A DNA stretch of 64,000 nucleotides from Diprion similis (Eukaryota; Arthropoda; Insecta; Hymenoptera; Diprionidae). Location: positions 8,101,001 through 8,165,000 of the forward strand of contig NC_060105.1 of assembly GCF_021155765.1 (NCBI RefSeq), given 5' to 3'. This document shows positions 21,761 through 34,659 of the stretch, one piece after another. The notes beneath the pieces are model-generated. The model ran no database searches and had not been told where the DNA came from. It saw only the letters and a list, made by a program, of their open reading frames with translations. Position numbers and translations under genes: made by a program. Within the stretch, counting starts at the first letter, position 1. Every line of letters starts with the position of its first letter.

Positions 21761-24700
21761 TTATTTTTCTGATTCATCAGGATGTACCGTCTCAATATGA
21801 CGAGACAAAGTATATCGCGTAGAAAACTGCTTCTTGCAATGAGGACAGTGAAACGTTGCAGCAGGATGGGCTGATCTCAAATGCGCCACTGCAAGTTCTC
21901 GCAGGACAAATGGTGACTGGCATACACCGCAACGATATCTATTGACAGCAAAATCAATTCACACTTAAAATTTCCTGGCCAAAAATCTGACGTAGGTATA
22001 ATTTCTCTGTTGTCATTTATATAGCACGAGAAATCATTAGAGCTCACCCGCCACCTGTCCTTATTAGTGTACGTTTGAGAGCAGGAGGAGCACTCGGTGA
22101 ATCCTCAATTTTCAATTCAACTGTAGGCTCAATCTGCGTTGGAACCGACGTACCTGGTGACATATGTTCCGGCGTAAGGTTTGGCATTGCTTTCGTCATT
22201 TCCAATTCCTTTTTCAATTCTTTTTTTCGTACCTGGAGCTATAGTAAAGAAGAAATGATTTCACGAATTATTAGTAGAATGAAAAGGTCGAGTAGGTACC
22301 ATATGGTATTGTATTACACGTTGTTATTTCCAAAATTATCAAACAGTGACGATATGCAATTCATTCCGGTAAGACAAAAAGTACCCACCATTGCATGTGC
22401 CTGGGTGTGTACTCTCATGTGAGAATTTCTCGACTGAGAATTGTTGAAAGTTGCATTGCATTTTGAACAGTTATACTTCTTGTGTGTGTTGAAGGATTGC
22501 TGTGATGACTTGGATGAAGCCTTTGTCGCACCACCACGCTTTCCAAATACAGGTTTCCCTCCATTACACTGATGTGCAAGCAGGGAAATCTCCTTGAAGA
22601 ATATCTTGTTACACCGTGGACAATGGTAAGTTTTATCCACAATATGTGTTGCTTCGTGTGCCTTTTGTTGCGCCTTGTCTTTGAATGATTTTTTACACGT
22701 GGAACACGTGTATTTACTTGCGTTGCTTGCACGTTTGTGAGAAATCTGCAGAGAAAAAATTATTTTCACCAAGGTGTGAAATATTTGGTCTATGTTAATT
22801 TCTTGAGAATTTCAGGTTTGCGAGATCCCAATTACAATTTTTCCCCGAGTAAAAATATCTCTTCTACTGCTTGAATGAGTTGATTGTATAACTTAGATGA
22901 GTAGGCTGAACTTGCTCGGCGCATGGGCAGGCGGGTGTATTCTATAACACGATCGGTTTAGAAGAGTAGATCTGCGGCAGCCGCTGAATAAAACAACACA
23001 CGCCGAACGTAACATTTTTATTATACCGTATCGTCGAAATGAGAGTAATTCATTACATGAAATAGAGGAAAAGTCCAGAAATTTCAGAAATCACACGAAA
23101 TTCCTAGTAATTTCTTTGTTTCCAGATTCTCCCTCAGCGTTAGGTACCCTGCTGCGTGCTCTTAATTGTGAAGTCATTATTAAGTCCTATGTAACTTACC
23201 TCATGACGAAGAAGCTGCCATTTTTCTTTGAACGTTTTTTTACAAACTCTACAGCTGAAGCTCTTATACACGTAGCTCTCGGAATGTGTTTGCAAATGAG
23301 TCAGCATCGTCGTGTGATCGTTGAACCACTGCAAACAAATACCGCAACGGGCCACATTCTTCGATGTGCCCATGTTGATGTCTTTACTTGCATGAGCCGA
23401 ACCATCCATAGAAACATCTTCTTCATCGGACTCCTACAACGAAGATGCAAGCTTTAAACTACAAACCAGATGATTCTATCAAGTACTGCATAACATCATG
23501 TGTTATAACGGAATGTAAGTACGTGATCGCAAGGTACCTTAATGAAGCTTCTATTGCTTATACCAGTTATCGCTTCATTGGCTTCCCGGGCTTCTCTCTC
23601 CGCATTTAATGCTTCCTCTTGTTCGACGCTGGCGTTAACAGGAGACATGACAGGCTGTTGATTATGCTCGCTCAGCCTGTGTGCCGCTAATCGAATAAAC
23701 AGCCCAAATGAGCGGCCACAAATTTCACATTTGTGTTTTTTTGGTTCATGAGTTCGCATGTGATTTGATAATGCACTCTGCTGCGTACACACCTGTAACA
23801 TTTGAGAGACTGGAATGAAAGAACCATTGTGTGCGAATAACTCGGATTAAATGATAGCGTGCTCTTAAAAATTAGAAAACGAGATTGAAATATTTCACAG
23901 GTACCTTTCCACAGGTGGGACACATGAGTGACTTGATATTTTCTGCAAAAGGATTCTTATTGAATAATGTTTCGCCACGTGCAGGCGTCGCAGATGCCGT
24001 CTCTGGCTGATGCAGTTGTTTGTGATTTTGGTATGAATTCATTGTTGGAAAAAAACTGAAGTAATGGTAAACAAAAGCTGTTAGTACAGGAGTAATATCT
24101 AACGGTATCAGAGAAAACTGGCTGTCTATCAAGGATGTGATTAATGTTACCGATTACAAGGAGAACACCAAGTGTTTGATACAGTCGCCAATTCAGGAAC
24201 TGATTGATGATCCCGTTGTCTGTGATGCCTCAGTATTTCCCAGCTAACAAATTCGCGATCGCACTGATCGCACTCGTTGACACATTCGTCAAAGTTCAGA
24301 GTAACTTTGAGATGATGCGATCCTTCATGTTTTGCAAGATCTTCCACGGATTGAAACACGCTCGAGCATTTTTTGCATCTGTATCTACGCGGACAGAAGA
24401 GCCGCATGTGTTTGCGTAAACTCTCTTTTGTTCTGAGAATGAGAAGAAATACCAATAAAAATTTGAAAATATCAATTTGATTAGCAATGTGAATTAAAAA
24501 ATACCAAAGTTCCACACTATGCAACCTTATAATTACTCTATTTACCTATAGTATCTATTGCACGGCGCACACCACCATTTGGAACTTGGTTTAAATTTTG
24601 GTTTTGTCTCTATTCGATCGTTTATCGTCAAGCTTCCAGTTAATACTTGTTCTAAAATGCTAGTGCTTCCATTCCCTGGTCTACCAGTAATTCCAATGTT

Positions 24701-25488
24701 CGATTCATTACTGAATGGATTTCTGTTTTCCGTTCCGTTTGTACCCCTCGAGGCGTAATCCTCTTGGTGAGAAATTTCCATTCGATCATTGCGAACTGAA
24801 TCCAACAATTCTTCCGCTGTCATAATCGCAGTACCCAAGATCGGTCCGTTCCCATCAGCCGTATCTAAGGGCTCCTCTTTGATCTGCACTTCACAAGGAA
24901 GTTCCACCAAAGTTTCATTGGCCGCATTAGACTGATCTGTCTTTTGCATGCCGATGAAAACAGACGACTTCTCAGCTGGTAGCGAAGCAGATAAAGGAAC
25001 CAACGGTGGCGGAGCACGTGCTTTTTCTTTGCAAAGCTGGGCCTGAAGAGAAAGAAGAAGCAGATGAACTCTACAGAATGAAACTAGATAGAAAGGTATG
25101 ATAAGTTGATTGACGATTGTGATTTATGGTTATTACAACAGCTTGTGGTATATACCTGGCAAGGATCAGGAGAATTCTTCATGGCATCGAGAAATATTTT
25201 TACAGTTTCGGAATCCTTTAAGGCTAGAAGTTGTATATGCATAGATTTGTAGACGCCGAGACAACGTTCTCTGAATTCGTAAGCGTCGTCTAATCTGGCT
25301 GCGCAGAATTGACATATCTGTTTTGGCAACGGATCGCTTTTGTATACCATTATGGGAAAGCAGGCTCTCATCTTTTGGGTGACTTTTCTTTGCACACCTT
25401 CGTCGCCAAATATCGACAACATCTCCGCCTTCTCCTCCGAACAAAGTCTACAGGCATTATTCCAGTCTTGTACCGCAGTAGTCATCAT
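21761..25488 (-). CDS. ZAD-domain C2H2 zinc-finger protein (13 fingers)
   Basis: Exons from 5' to 3' on the minus strand: 25156-25488, 24546-25042, 24151-24432, 23905-24055, 23538-23792, 23200-23433, 22389-22745, 22048-22238 and 21761-21938; phases agree, 825 residues. The N-terminus is a zinc-finger-associated domain with its four cysteines (ACRLC near residue 12; QICQFC about 60 residues later), the arthropod-specific dimerisation module. An acidic linker with an IKEEP motif, as in some sumoylation or repression regions, follows. Then come 13 C2H2-type fingers in scattered groups; two of them (CAPCNRYY..., YHCPRC...) use Cys in place of the last His. Linkers are mostly not TGEKP. This is probably a sequence-specific nuclear DNA-binding regulator; the target is unknown. 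Two start ATGs are adjacent and either could be used. Introns split several fingers between their Cys and His pairs, so the exon choice is well constrained. Confidence 0.88.
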
Positions 25489-26639
25489 GTTTAATGTTCG
25501 AATTTAAATATACAATATGAACAATGATTAAATAGTCTCTCAAACACTTGTTTACAGGTTTTATGTATTGCGCGTTTTTATACGTATATAGGTAAGTTAC
25601 AGGATAATATTTAATAAATCTACGGAATAAGCTCGGTTAAAACGAATAAGCCGAGTCCCATTGTCCCTAGAGTCTCGTAGCGATTGCTCTTTGGGTTCTC
25701 GTGATTTTAGAAATTCGCCAAGGTGAATTGAGGTTAATCTACGGGAGACGGGACGATCGTCTAGCATATTTTGTAACGATTCTCCGTATATCTTGTTCTT
25801 GATTATTTCCGACACCATAAGAATTCTCGTCATGTTTTCACGACCACAAGATAATCAACGAGCCGTGGAAGAGTCGAATCTTCCTTGTATTTTAAACGAC
25901 CTGACATTTTGATTAGTATATATTATTGTTCTTTTATTTACTTTCACCAACAATAAGCAAGAATATTGCGAGAGCATCGGAAGGAGCGCCCGTCCCCTAA
26001 ATCCAAACTTGCCCAAAGTTTACTCGCGATAAAACCGGTTTACTTTCACTAAAAGAAATTGAAAAAAAAAAAAAAAAATACGATACACCAATGACGACAC
26101 AAAGCTCGTAAGAGAGCTTGCATACGCAGCGACGCGTTATCTTTATGCTTTATACGTCAAGTCCGCATTCACCAGGTTTCCAGCATCTCCGAAAATCCAC
26201 GCCACGCCGCTCTAACGAGTCAACGTCTCATTCGGCGATCTCAGACTGGGTCTGTATGACACAAATGGCCAGAAACATTCATCCTTCTTTGCACGTGAAT
26301 CGCGATGGTAGAGGTCGCTTTTCCGAACGTGAACTGAGCTTGTATTGGTGAGTTCTTTCAAATAAGAATATTTGGCAATCAATTGGCAATAACAGGATTA
26401 GCATGATTTTGCCCAGCGTTCAGCTTCTTTTTAATGGGGCACAAAATGAACAGAAGATAAAATTAGTTGAAAAATACATATGTATATATTTTAGCATTTA
26501 CCTTTACGTCGAATAGTATAACTACGTGTACTTATATATTTACACATCTTGTCTATTTCACTTTAATAGTATTTAAATCGTAACGTTTAGTATTAAATAA
26601 TATTCATCGTAGATCTAATATCCTAAAAATAAACAACCA
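25489..26639. other. Intergenic region with one small open frame
   Basis: This holds the promoter side of the ZAD gene and sequence beyond the 3' end of listerin. A 78-codon ATG frame on the minus strand (25597-25833) is the only sizeable open frame of note; it is listed separately. A poly-A run lies at about 26057-26074. Confidence 0.45.
25597..25833 (-). CDS. Hypothetical small ORF, 78 aa
   Basis: A single-exon frame on the minus strand beginning MTRILMVSEI and rich in Arg, Leu and Asn. It ends 109 bases upstream of the ZAD gene start, on the same strand. No signal peptide, membrane segment or known motif is seen. It may be an accidental frame in a 5' leader. Confidence 0.18.
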   Translation of the reverse strand: MTRILMVSEIIKNKIYGESLQNMLDDRPVSRRLTSIHLGEFLKSREPKEQSLRDSRDNGTRLIRFNRAYSVDLLNIIL

Positions 26640-26645
26640 TTTATT
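26640..26645 (-). terminator. Polyadenylation signal of listerin
   Basis: TTTATT on the plus strand reads AATAAA on the gene strand, about 80 bases beyond the stop codon. Confidence 0.55.
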
Positions 26646-26724
26646 TAATGAGAATACATAATATATTACATACAATGTTTGTGTAAACAAGCGCAGTTTC
26701 AATTTTACACATATCAGTTCTAGC

Positions 26725-29700
26725 TCAGAATATGTTTCTGCAAATCGGGCACGTAGATTTCTGGCTTGTACTGAACCATTTGTACTGCAACAGAAAATTT
26801 AACGTTAAAGGTTTCACTGGTGATTATCCATATTTAATCATATTTGTCGTAATTTAGTGAGATTAAGATCATGTATCTCACCAGACATGGCGTGTGAAAT
26901 TTCTTTCGGCATGTGTGACATGAAAGTTTTGGTATTTGATTTGTAGTGGCGTGAACAATACTGAAACAAATGTAACACTCTTCAACACCAGAAAACCTTT
27001 TATCCAGATTATTCTTCCAAAGAGTCAATCCATCCCAAATCGATCCGTTCTGTAAATGAATAATCTTAGTCAAATTAACACATACATCCGGTTTTGGTTC
27101 CTTCTGAATCCAGTCACACATTTCACGATTGGATGTACTAAAAACTATACCAAATTAATATCAAAATGTACAAACTTGATGCGTCAGGAATATGGAAAGC
27201 TGCATATGACAGTTTCTCCAATTTGCTGCACCACCCGCATGCTGTCCGAGTTCGACAGTTACCGGTCCTAGGGGATGGTTAATTGGTAAAATTATGCTGA
27301 GTTCCAATTTCGCATCTTCCACTTGATACAATGCTATAACTTCCCTCGCTGTTGGATGTACTTTGACCTGTGTACATATATCATATTATATATAGTAATA
27401 TCAATAACTTTTCATCATTCACAGTTTGCAATGTACCGCTTATTTTACTCACCTGCATATTTTCGATGCCTGTAAGCTTGTTGCAACTGAGCTCTTCTTG
27501 ACACAGCATAGGGCTAACATAAAGAATTGTGATTTTTTCTACAGCAGCGCTAACTCTACTGTCTGCTGCACCCCACCATTGTCTCACCAGAACTGGGAGT
27601 TGTCTCAAACTATTAGCGTACAACCAGCAAACTAAATGATCCAGTCTCCACTCAGTCCAAGTCTCTGAAGAAATTTTATTTCAGAATATTAAGTGCAATA
27701 CAAAACAAAAAAGAAATATTTGAAAATGTCAATCTTACTTGCAAAACTAAATGAAGGGGCAGTAGAAAATATTTCCGTAAGTCTCACTGCCTTATTCTTA
27801 TTGTCTTGGAAAATTTCTACTGGCATTAGCCGGAAGAGATTGTTCATTAAACAAGGAAAGAAATCATCCCTGAAATAATTTTTGACCATTAGATTAAAAA
27901 ATCATACAAAATTGATAATTAGGCACCTGCGAAACTTACTTGAGCAGTTCCGAATATTGGTAACGCAGTTCGGAATGGGCATAGGAACACATATCCAACA
28001 AAATGGCCCACTCAAATAAATATCCAAGAGTATAAGTGTACGAATCTGTGTAGGGCTGAATCGTGCAGCTCACGGTTTCACATAATCTACAAAATGTGGT
28101 TGCTATCGTTATTGTTACCTATTGAAGTAGCAGTGGTTGAAACAATTGATTTAATAAGTAGTTTCTTACTTGAACTCCAACAACATAGTGTTTACGATGT
28201 ACTGGGTGGATGTGAGAATGTTCTCGAACTTTTTGAAATTCAGTGAATTTGGATCAAAGTTTTCTGATTCTATGAGACTTTTATCTCGCATCACCAACTC
28301 TGGAATGATTTTTTTGAAAACTTGATAAGCGGACAGCTGGAGGCTGGGAACAGGCGATTGTAGCAATTTGAAAGAGAGCCTAATCACTTTATCAGAATTG
28401 ATCGATTCAAGTGCAGCACTGGTATGCTGTCCAAAGAAGATTTTTTCATCCACCAACTTTAGAGCCTCACCCAAGCTATTCAGCAGAATAACTTGCATAG
28501 ATGATATGTCGTGTTGATTGTACAAATCTGTGAAGAGTAAGAATATCAGAAATTGTCGACAACTAAAGAGTATAACAAATGATTTGGATTATAAATTTCG
28601 CCTACCGGAACAATACATCCAAGTTTCAACAAGAACAATATACACATCGTCAGCAAAAATGTTTTTCCACTCATCTAATATTGTGCCAGGCAATCCTTCA
28701 ACAGATTCTTTTTCATGTTTGTATAAGAGTTCTTGTAATGCACAAAATAGTTTATTCACAGCAACAATAAAAGCAGTTACCTAAGGTGTACAAAATTGAA
28801 TGATTGGTCATCAAGTACACAATGCATATATTCCTAATGATGGAATACGATACTGAATACTTGAAATCAAATTCGTACCTTTAAACTAGCACAATTCTTT
28901 TTAGATTTGTTTACTGAAAGCTGCCAGGAGGCTAAAGATATCAATATGAAATCCCAGTGAGCATGAGTTAATTTTGTTGGTATTGTCAAGACGGCCTTTG
29001 ATAGAAATCTAATGACTTCCAAAGGTACTGTGAACTGTTGCCACGATACTTCTGATACATCACTGTGAACAGACAATGAAATTGTGTAAAAAATGGCGTA
29101 ACTTTGTCAAACATTATTTTTTTCACGTACCAATCAAAAAGTAAGAGGCCGTTATCCTCTTGGTACAGCTTTATTACTTTATCTAACGTTGCAATAAAAT
29201 ATGACAAGTTTTCTTCTGAACCATTGCCAAGCAAGCTCCGTCCTACTATGAGTGCGTTTATATAATTGTCTAGTTGTAATGGAATATCTTCCATGTTTAG
29301 GTAATCAGACAGAACCTAGGATCATTGTTAAAATGTATAACAATGCGTCAAGAATTGATGAAATAACAAGCATTTCATATAAAATCTAATAAAAATGTAC
29401 CTGAACAGCTTGAAGTTGAGCGCCAATTTCGTTTACATTATTTGAGGCAATATTTGTAGTGCTGAAATCGTTTCTGAATTTAGTAGTCAGACTATCACAC
29501 GGTGCCAGTTCCGTGCAAAAAAGACGTAGTACATGAGGCCATATTCCAACGCAAACTCCAGAGCTAAGAAATCAAATAAGTGTGAGAAGATAATTTGTTA
29601 CCTACTTGTATATAATAATAATATATCTTATGTTTGTATACTGCCTTACTTTTCAAGGATGAGCTTGAGATTACTTTCACGTATGTCTGTTCCAAGCAAT

Positions 29701-32700
29701 GTATACGTAACTTTAACTTCCTCTTTTAGATCAGTAAACAGTGTTTTAATCCCACTAAAGTGTTTTGTCTGCAAAATGGAAATTCATGTAAAATACTTTT
29801 AATTACTCTAATCGTTCAGCGTACACTAAACGGAAATTCACTTACTGAAGTATAGTGTAAACCATATAAGTATCCTGTAGCAACAACATGTAGGATATTC
29901 AACATAGTTTCTTCAATAACAGGTAATGCATTGATTTTAACAATGTCCATATCTTCATCTTCAGTGGAATCGTCGTTACCATCATCTTGGCCCTTACATT
30001 TACTCATGAAGAGTTTTTTCAGTAATTTAATGTTCAATAAAGCCCATCTAACACAGTTTTCTATATTGTCCATAGGATACTTTTGTTCCAAGTCGATTTT
30101 AATAATATCTTGACCGATTCTTGTCTGAAAACACGTTTCCATGGTTGCTAAATTTCCCGAGACTACTTCTGCATAAAGAACTATTGTTGTCACAGTAGCC
30201 AACCAATCAGCAATCTTTGACTCAGCAGTAAAAATGGCAACGACATTTTTTGTATACTCATTCTCATCGTCATCTTCGACCAATGCTTTTATAAAGCTGA
30301 CTGCGATTTCCACTAATCTTTCTGAAGAAGGTAGGTGTTTTCTACAGAAATAGTATGAAAATGAATTCATGAATAAAAGTATTCAATAGTTTATATTGCT
30401 TTCTCCCAACCATATTTCAAAAACAAGTAACTTACGACACAAAGATATTTTCCCATAGGATGTCTGCGCATTTTTTAGTAAGGTCAACAAGTCTTGCAGG
30501 AGACAATATCTTTTTTAACTGGACAACTCCATTTACCCATGTATTCTGAACAGTTTTTCCTATCGGGAAAGCACTGTTATCTAGGTCTTCTGTACAACTT
30601 AATCCAAACAAAGTTTCGATAATTTGAACAACTCCAAGCCCCAGTCTTTTTTGAGTCCAAGTTGCAGAGGATATCTCAGAAATCAACTCGACAAGGGATT
30701 TGAGATTATGTTGATTTTGTTCATTCAAACCTTTACAGAGGATTGATACAATCTCATCAAATGTAGAATCACTGATAATTAAATCTGAAAATGTAAACGC
30801 GAGATTAATTTTAAATGCACTGTTACAGAGAAGGTTGAAAAACAAAAATAAATGATACAGTAACTAACCGGAATTATCAGAACACTCGAAACATTGCATG
30901 AGAATTTTTTTGTTCACATCCAAATCAATGGCAGTGTCATTAAAGGCTATCTGTTTAGTTACATCGAGTAATACGGAAGACACTTCAGCTTGTGAGAACC
31001 ACTCTTTTACTGCAGGATCCTTCCTATTATGTTTTAACAAAGCACACTTGACCGCATGCCTAAGGACCATTTTATTTTCATTCTGCAACTGTTATAAGTT
31101 TGCACCTTGTATATTTGTTTAGATAATTTATCATAAAATTTAGTTTGAAGACTCAATCGTTTTCAAATCAATTACTCATTGAAAGGAATATCTACCTCTG
31201 ACAGTGAAGCAAGAATTGTTTTCTTTTCCGATTTGTCCAAATATTTGATTAGGCTGAACAATAGCATTATCAATAGCTCCGTTTGTTCTGGCTTTTCAAT
31301 CACCCATTTCTTCAAAGTTTCATTGTAAAAATCGAGAAAACTAGCATCTTTTCCACACGATTTTGTCAATGTAACGAAAAGGTCTTTGCTTTCAAAGTTT
31401 GTGATTAATTTATAAAAGGTTAACATTATAGCTGATTCAGAAGAATTTTTACTGATGTTATCAAAATATACGGAAGTTATTTTGTTGATTAGTTGAGCTA
31501 ATTCTGTACAATACTTTGTGTCCTCGTCTGGACACTTTACTTTAGGCAAAACTTCGTCGCTTCTTTCTGCTCGTTCGTTTGAATCAGAAAACTTGACTCT
31601 CAAATTTTTCCGTGTCACTACTGCGGTATTTTTTAAACTGAGCAACAACTCCAGAACTGAGTCATATAAATTTGAAATGTAAACTGAGTCAAAATTCGCT
31701 TCAGTAGTATCAATTAGATTCAAAAGTGTGTTCTCAAGAGTAGACCAGAATTGACGAACTAAATGACCATACGACTTGTAATCAGCACTGCTTCGATTTT
31801 TACTCCAATAACGAATAAGCTGGCTTATTTGATTGAAAATCAATGGTTTGACTGGTGAAATCTCTACCAAACACCATTCCAAAGTTGGCATCAACTAAAA
31901 GGTGGAAAAAAAATATAATTTTCATTTTTTGAAATTCCAAGTTTAACAGTTACATATTTTCATTGTTCCGAGCGATCATCACTCGAGTCATTAATACTTA
32001 GTATTGAAAATAATTTTACCTGTTGTTTCAGTAAAGTTTCGCACAACATTTCATTCTCATTATTCAAGAGTATTACATAACGCAAACACTCAACAAATGC
32101 AGTGACCACTGCCAGCATCTCTGAGTAGCTAAGTTGAACACTCTTTACTTTAAAACTGTAGAATAAAACGAAGTATTTATGATCATTTGTTTGTTTCACT
32201 TTCGATTTACTGCCAATTAGGTTTACTTAAGTGGACACTTACCCCTTCCGTAAATTATCAAAAAAAATTTCATAAAAGTTCATCTTGTTTTCGCCTTGTA
32301 TTGGAAAGTGGCTGATGAAGGGCAATAAATTGGGATAAATTGCATTGGCACTGCCATTCCCTCCTTCTCTTAAAACATGCCACAACTTAGGTAGTATGAG
32401 CTTTTCTATGCTCACTACTGTATGCCAATCCTAGAGACCATGAAGTAAGCTCTAATTGTCAATTTGCTAATTCTGCAGCTGAATATGTACATAGATGTCT
32501 TTACTATTACCTCTATTTTACAAATTGCAAGAAGCACGGCCTCCCACACAACTGGCAAGACACCAGGGTCTGTTTCATCAAGATTGTTCATGATGGTGGT
32601 TAACAATTTCTTCTTCTCGTTTTTGTACAATTCTTCGGCGTGTTGAATCATTGAGGCAAGGACATTGAAGAATCCAGCTCTGACTAGAGGTATTTCATGT

Positions 32701-34075
32701 TTAGCCAATTTCCAGAACTTATTGTGTGATAAAATTTTCTCGTGAATCTTAGCCACCTTTTCTATTTGCTGAGGAGGAATTGTTTTCAAATATAAAGAGT
32801 ACCCTTGTAAACTTGATATCAATAATCTCTGGTATCTCATGTCCATTTCTTCAGGTGTAACTGTCCTTAAAATCAAATAAATTAATTAACAGTTTCATAT
32901 GTTATCGACAGATTACCATCTTCTCAAATATGTATAGAATTTTTGCATACTTATTATTTCCAAGCGTTTGCGGGGTTTGGTTTGTTATATTGTCACAGAT
33001 GTAAGTCAAAATTTCTTCTTGACAGTGTGCAATCGCGTCTGCTAATTTATTTGGTGGGAATGTTTGCTGTAAAAAGTGAATTCGAATTATTTGCAGTCTG
33101 GAAGATTGTTTACCAATGTTATTTATTAATATACCTGGAAAGCATTAGTAGCAGCTGACGCTGCAGGCGCGTATGTATCGTACTGTGAGGTAAACCATGG
33201 TCCAGCTAACTGTTTCAGATACGGAGCAATATTCCTTCCAGCAGGTTTAACAATAGCCAAATGTGCCACATGAGCAGCTTCTCTGACTCTGTGTTCCACG
33301 TCAATAGCAAGAAGACAATATATGCGGGGCCAAAAAGGTAGGACTGCTTGAATAGTTTTTGCCGTCGAGTTGTGACATAGCTCAGTAAATTCCTGCAATG
33401 CCTGTAAAATTTTCAGAGTATGAAAAAAACAAACCAACGAATTCAACGAGGATTCACCTTCAATTTTGTCGTTCCATCTTTTTTACTCATTTTCTTCAAC
33501 AGCAGTTGAAAGTTAGAGTCTAGTTTACTCATGTCAATTTCATCCAAGGTACTGATCGTTAGTCTTGGTAAGAGGGGAATATATCCTCCATCCTTTGCAG
33601 CTGAAAACCCAACGAAGTTGGGCATTGAGGCTTCGAGCAGCTCTGCACTGCGACCGCTACTCGATGGCTACAATAAATAGTTAAATTCCTCAAATTTATA
33701 CCATTTATAACAACATGTACAGAAAATGATAGAACAAAAAATTGCGCATGAAAATATTAGGTTTATTAATCTATTAAGTGTCAGTCAAAGACTCTGACGG
33801 AGAAATAAAGATTGTTTTCTCTTAGTTAAAAAGCCAGCTGTAATCTTTACAATTGAAAAATTAATATGAGGAAACAGCTAGTCTGTGAAATCCCATGAAT
33901 ATCACATTGGGCGGGTATTAGTTGAATAAAAAATAGGAGGGTGTCAAAGTGAATTATTCGGTAAAAAAAATTGAGCATATTTTTGTGACAGTAGAATTTC
34001 TTGTAATAAAATATGTCGTGACGCACTTACCCTTGCATTATTTTTAGTACGTTGTGCCTGTTTATTTTTTCCCAT
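26725..34075 (-). CDS. Ltn1: E3 ubiquitin-protein ligase listerin
   Basis: Twenty-three exons on the minus strand: 34031-34075, 33458-33667, 33135-33401, 32951-33066, 32511-32865, 32243-32430, 32020-32155, 31196-31894, 30869-31082, 30436-30784, 29846-30341, 29650-29768, 29401-29563, 29131-29315, 28879-29062, 28606-28780, 28170-28527, 27940-28086, 27739-27869, 27453-27664, 27176-27367, 26882-27049 and 26725-26784. All phases agree, about 1,722 residues, close to the roughly 1,770 of vertebrate listerin. The N-terminus (MGKNKQAQRTKNNAR, then LLKKMSKKDGTTKLKALQEF) is typical. A long HEAT/ARM-like helical body follows, then the RWD-like segment (INHPLGPVTVE, ANWRNCHMQLSIFLTHQ). It ends in a RING with CYICFSIVHA, CHTCRKKFHTPC and STCPICRNIF, giving the expected zinc ligands. 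Listerin acts with NEMF/Rqc2 on stalled 60S subunits and ubiquitinates nascent chains. No break or missing ligand is seen. Confidence 0.96.
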
Positions 34076-34659
34076 TTTAACGAGTCTCTAAAATAAAACT
34101 TCAAAACTGTATTATCGAAACTGTTTACGTATTAATAATTTTTTGACAAGTTCAACCCGTGAGAAGAATTTCTAACCACATTTCAGCCCGTGACCCACGT
34201 ATTGCACCATGGAATATAAAAAACATAGAGGTACACAACAGCTTACATTTCACAACCCTACAAACCAGCCGATCTGCTACAGTGGAATATGGAAGTTGGG
34301 ATTCAACTTTCCGAGTTGCGCAGCCAGCAAGAATGTCAGTCTAGAACTCTAGAACACCGAGAATATAACCACAGCATAACCTAAAAATAATTTGCCACTT
34401 TTGCTGATGAGAGAAGCACGTTGCCTCAGAGTAGTCGAACAGCCGGTCCGTGTTAAACTTTTTATTTATTTAAACTAAAATCGGGTTCATGCCAACTATT
34501 GCACACCGTATTTGCACAGAGTCGTGAAGGAAGATGCGTGAATTCACACGTGAATAGTTTTCCGATGCTGATACAATAATATAAAATTAATCATACACCG
34601 CTGTGAAGTAGCAAGTTGAATCATTCATCGATCACAAAGTATCCGATTGTAATAACAAA
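34076..34659. promoter_or_regulatory. Shared upstream region of Ltn1 and isoleucyl-tRNA synthetase
   Basis: Only 584 bases separate the two start codons of divergently read genes, so this must contain both 5' UTRs and either a bidirectional promoter or two close promoters. No TATA box is obvious in either direction, which is usual for housekeeping genes. Confidence 0.55.
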
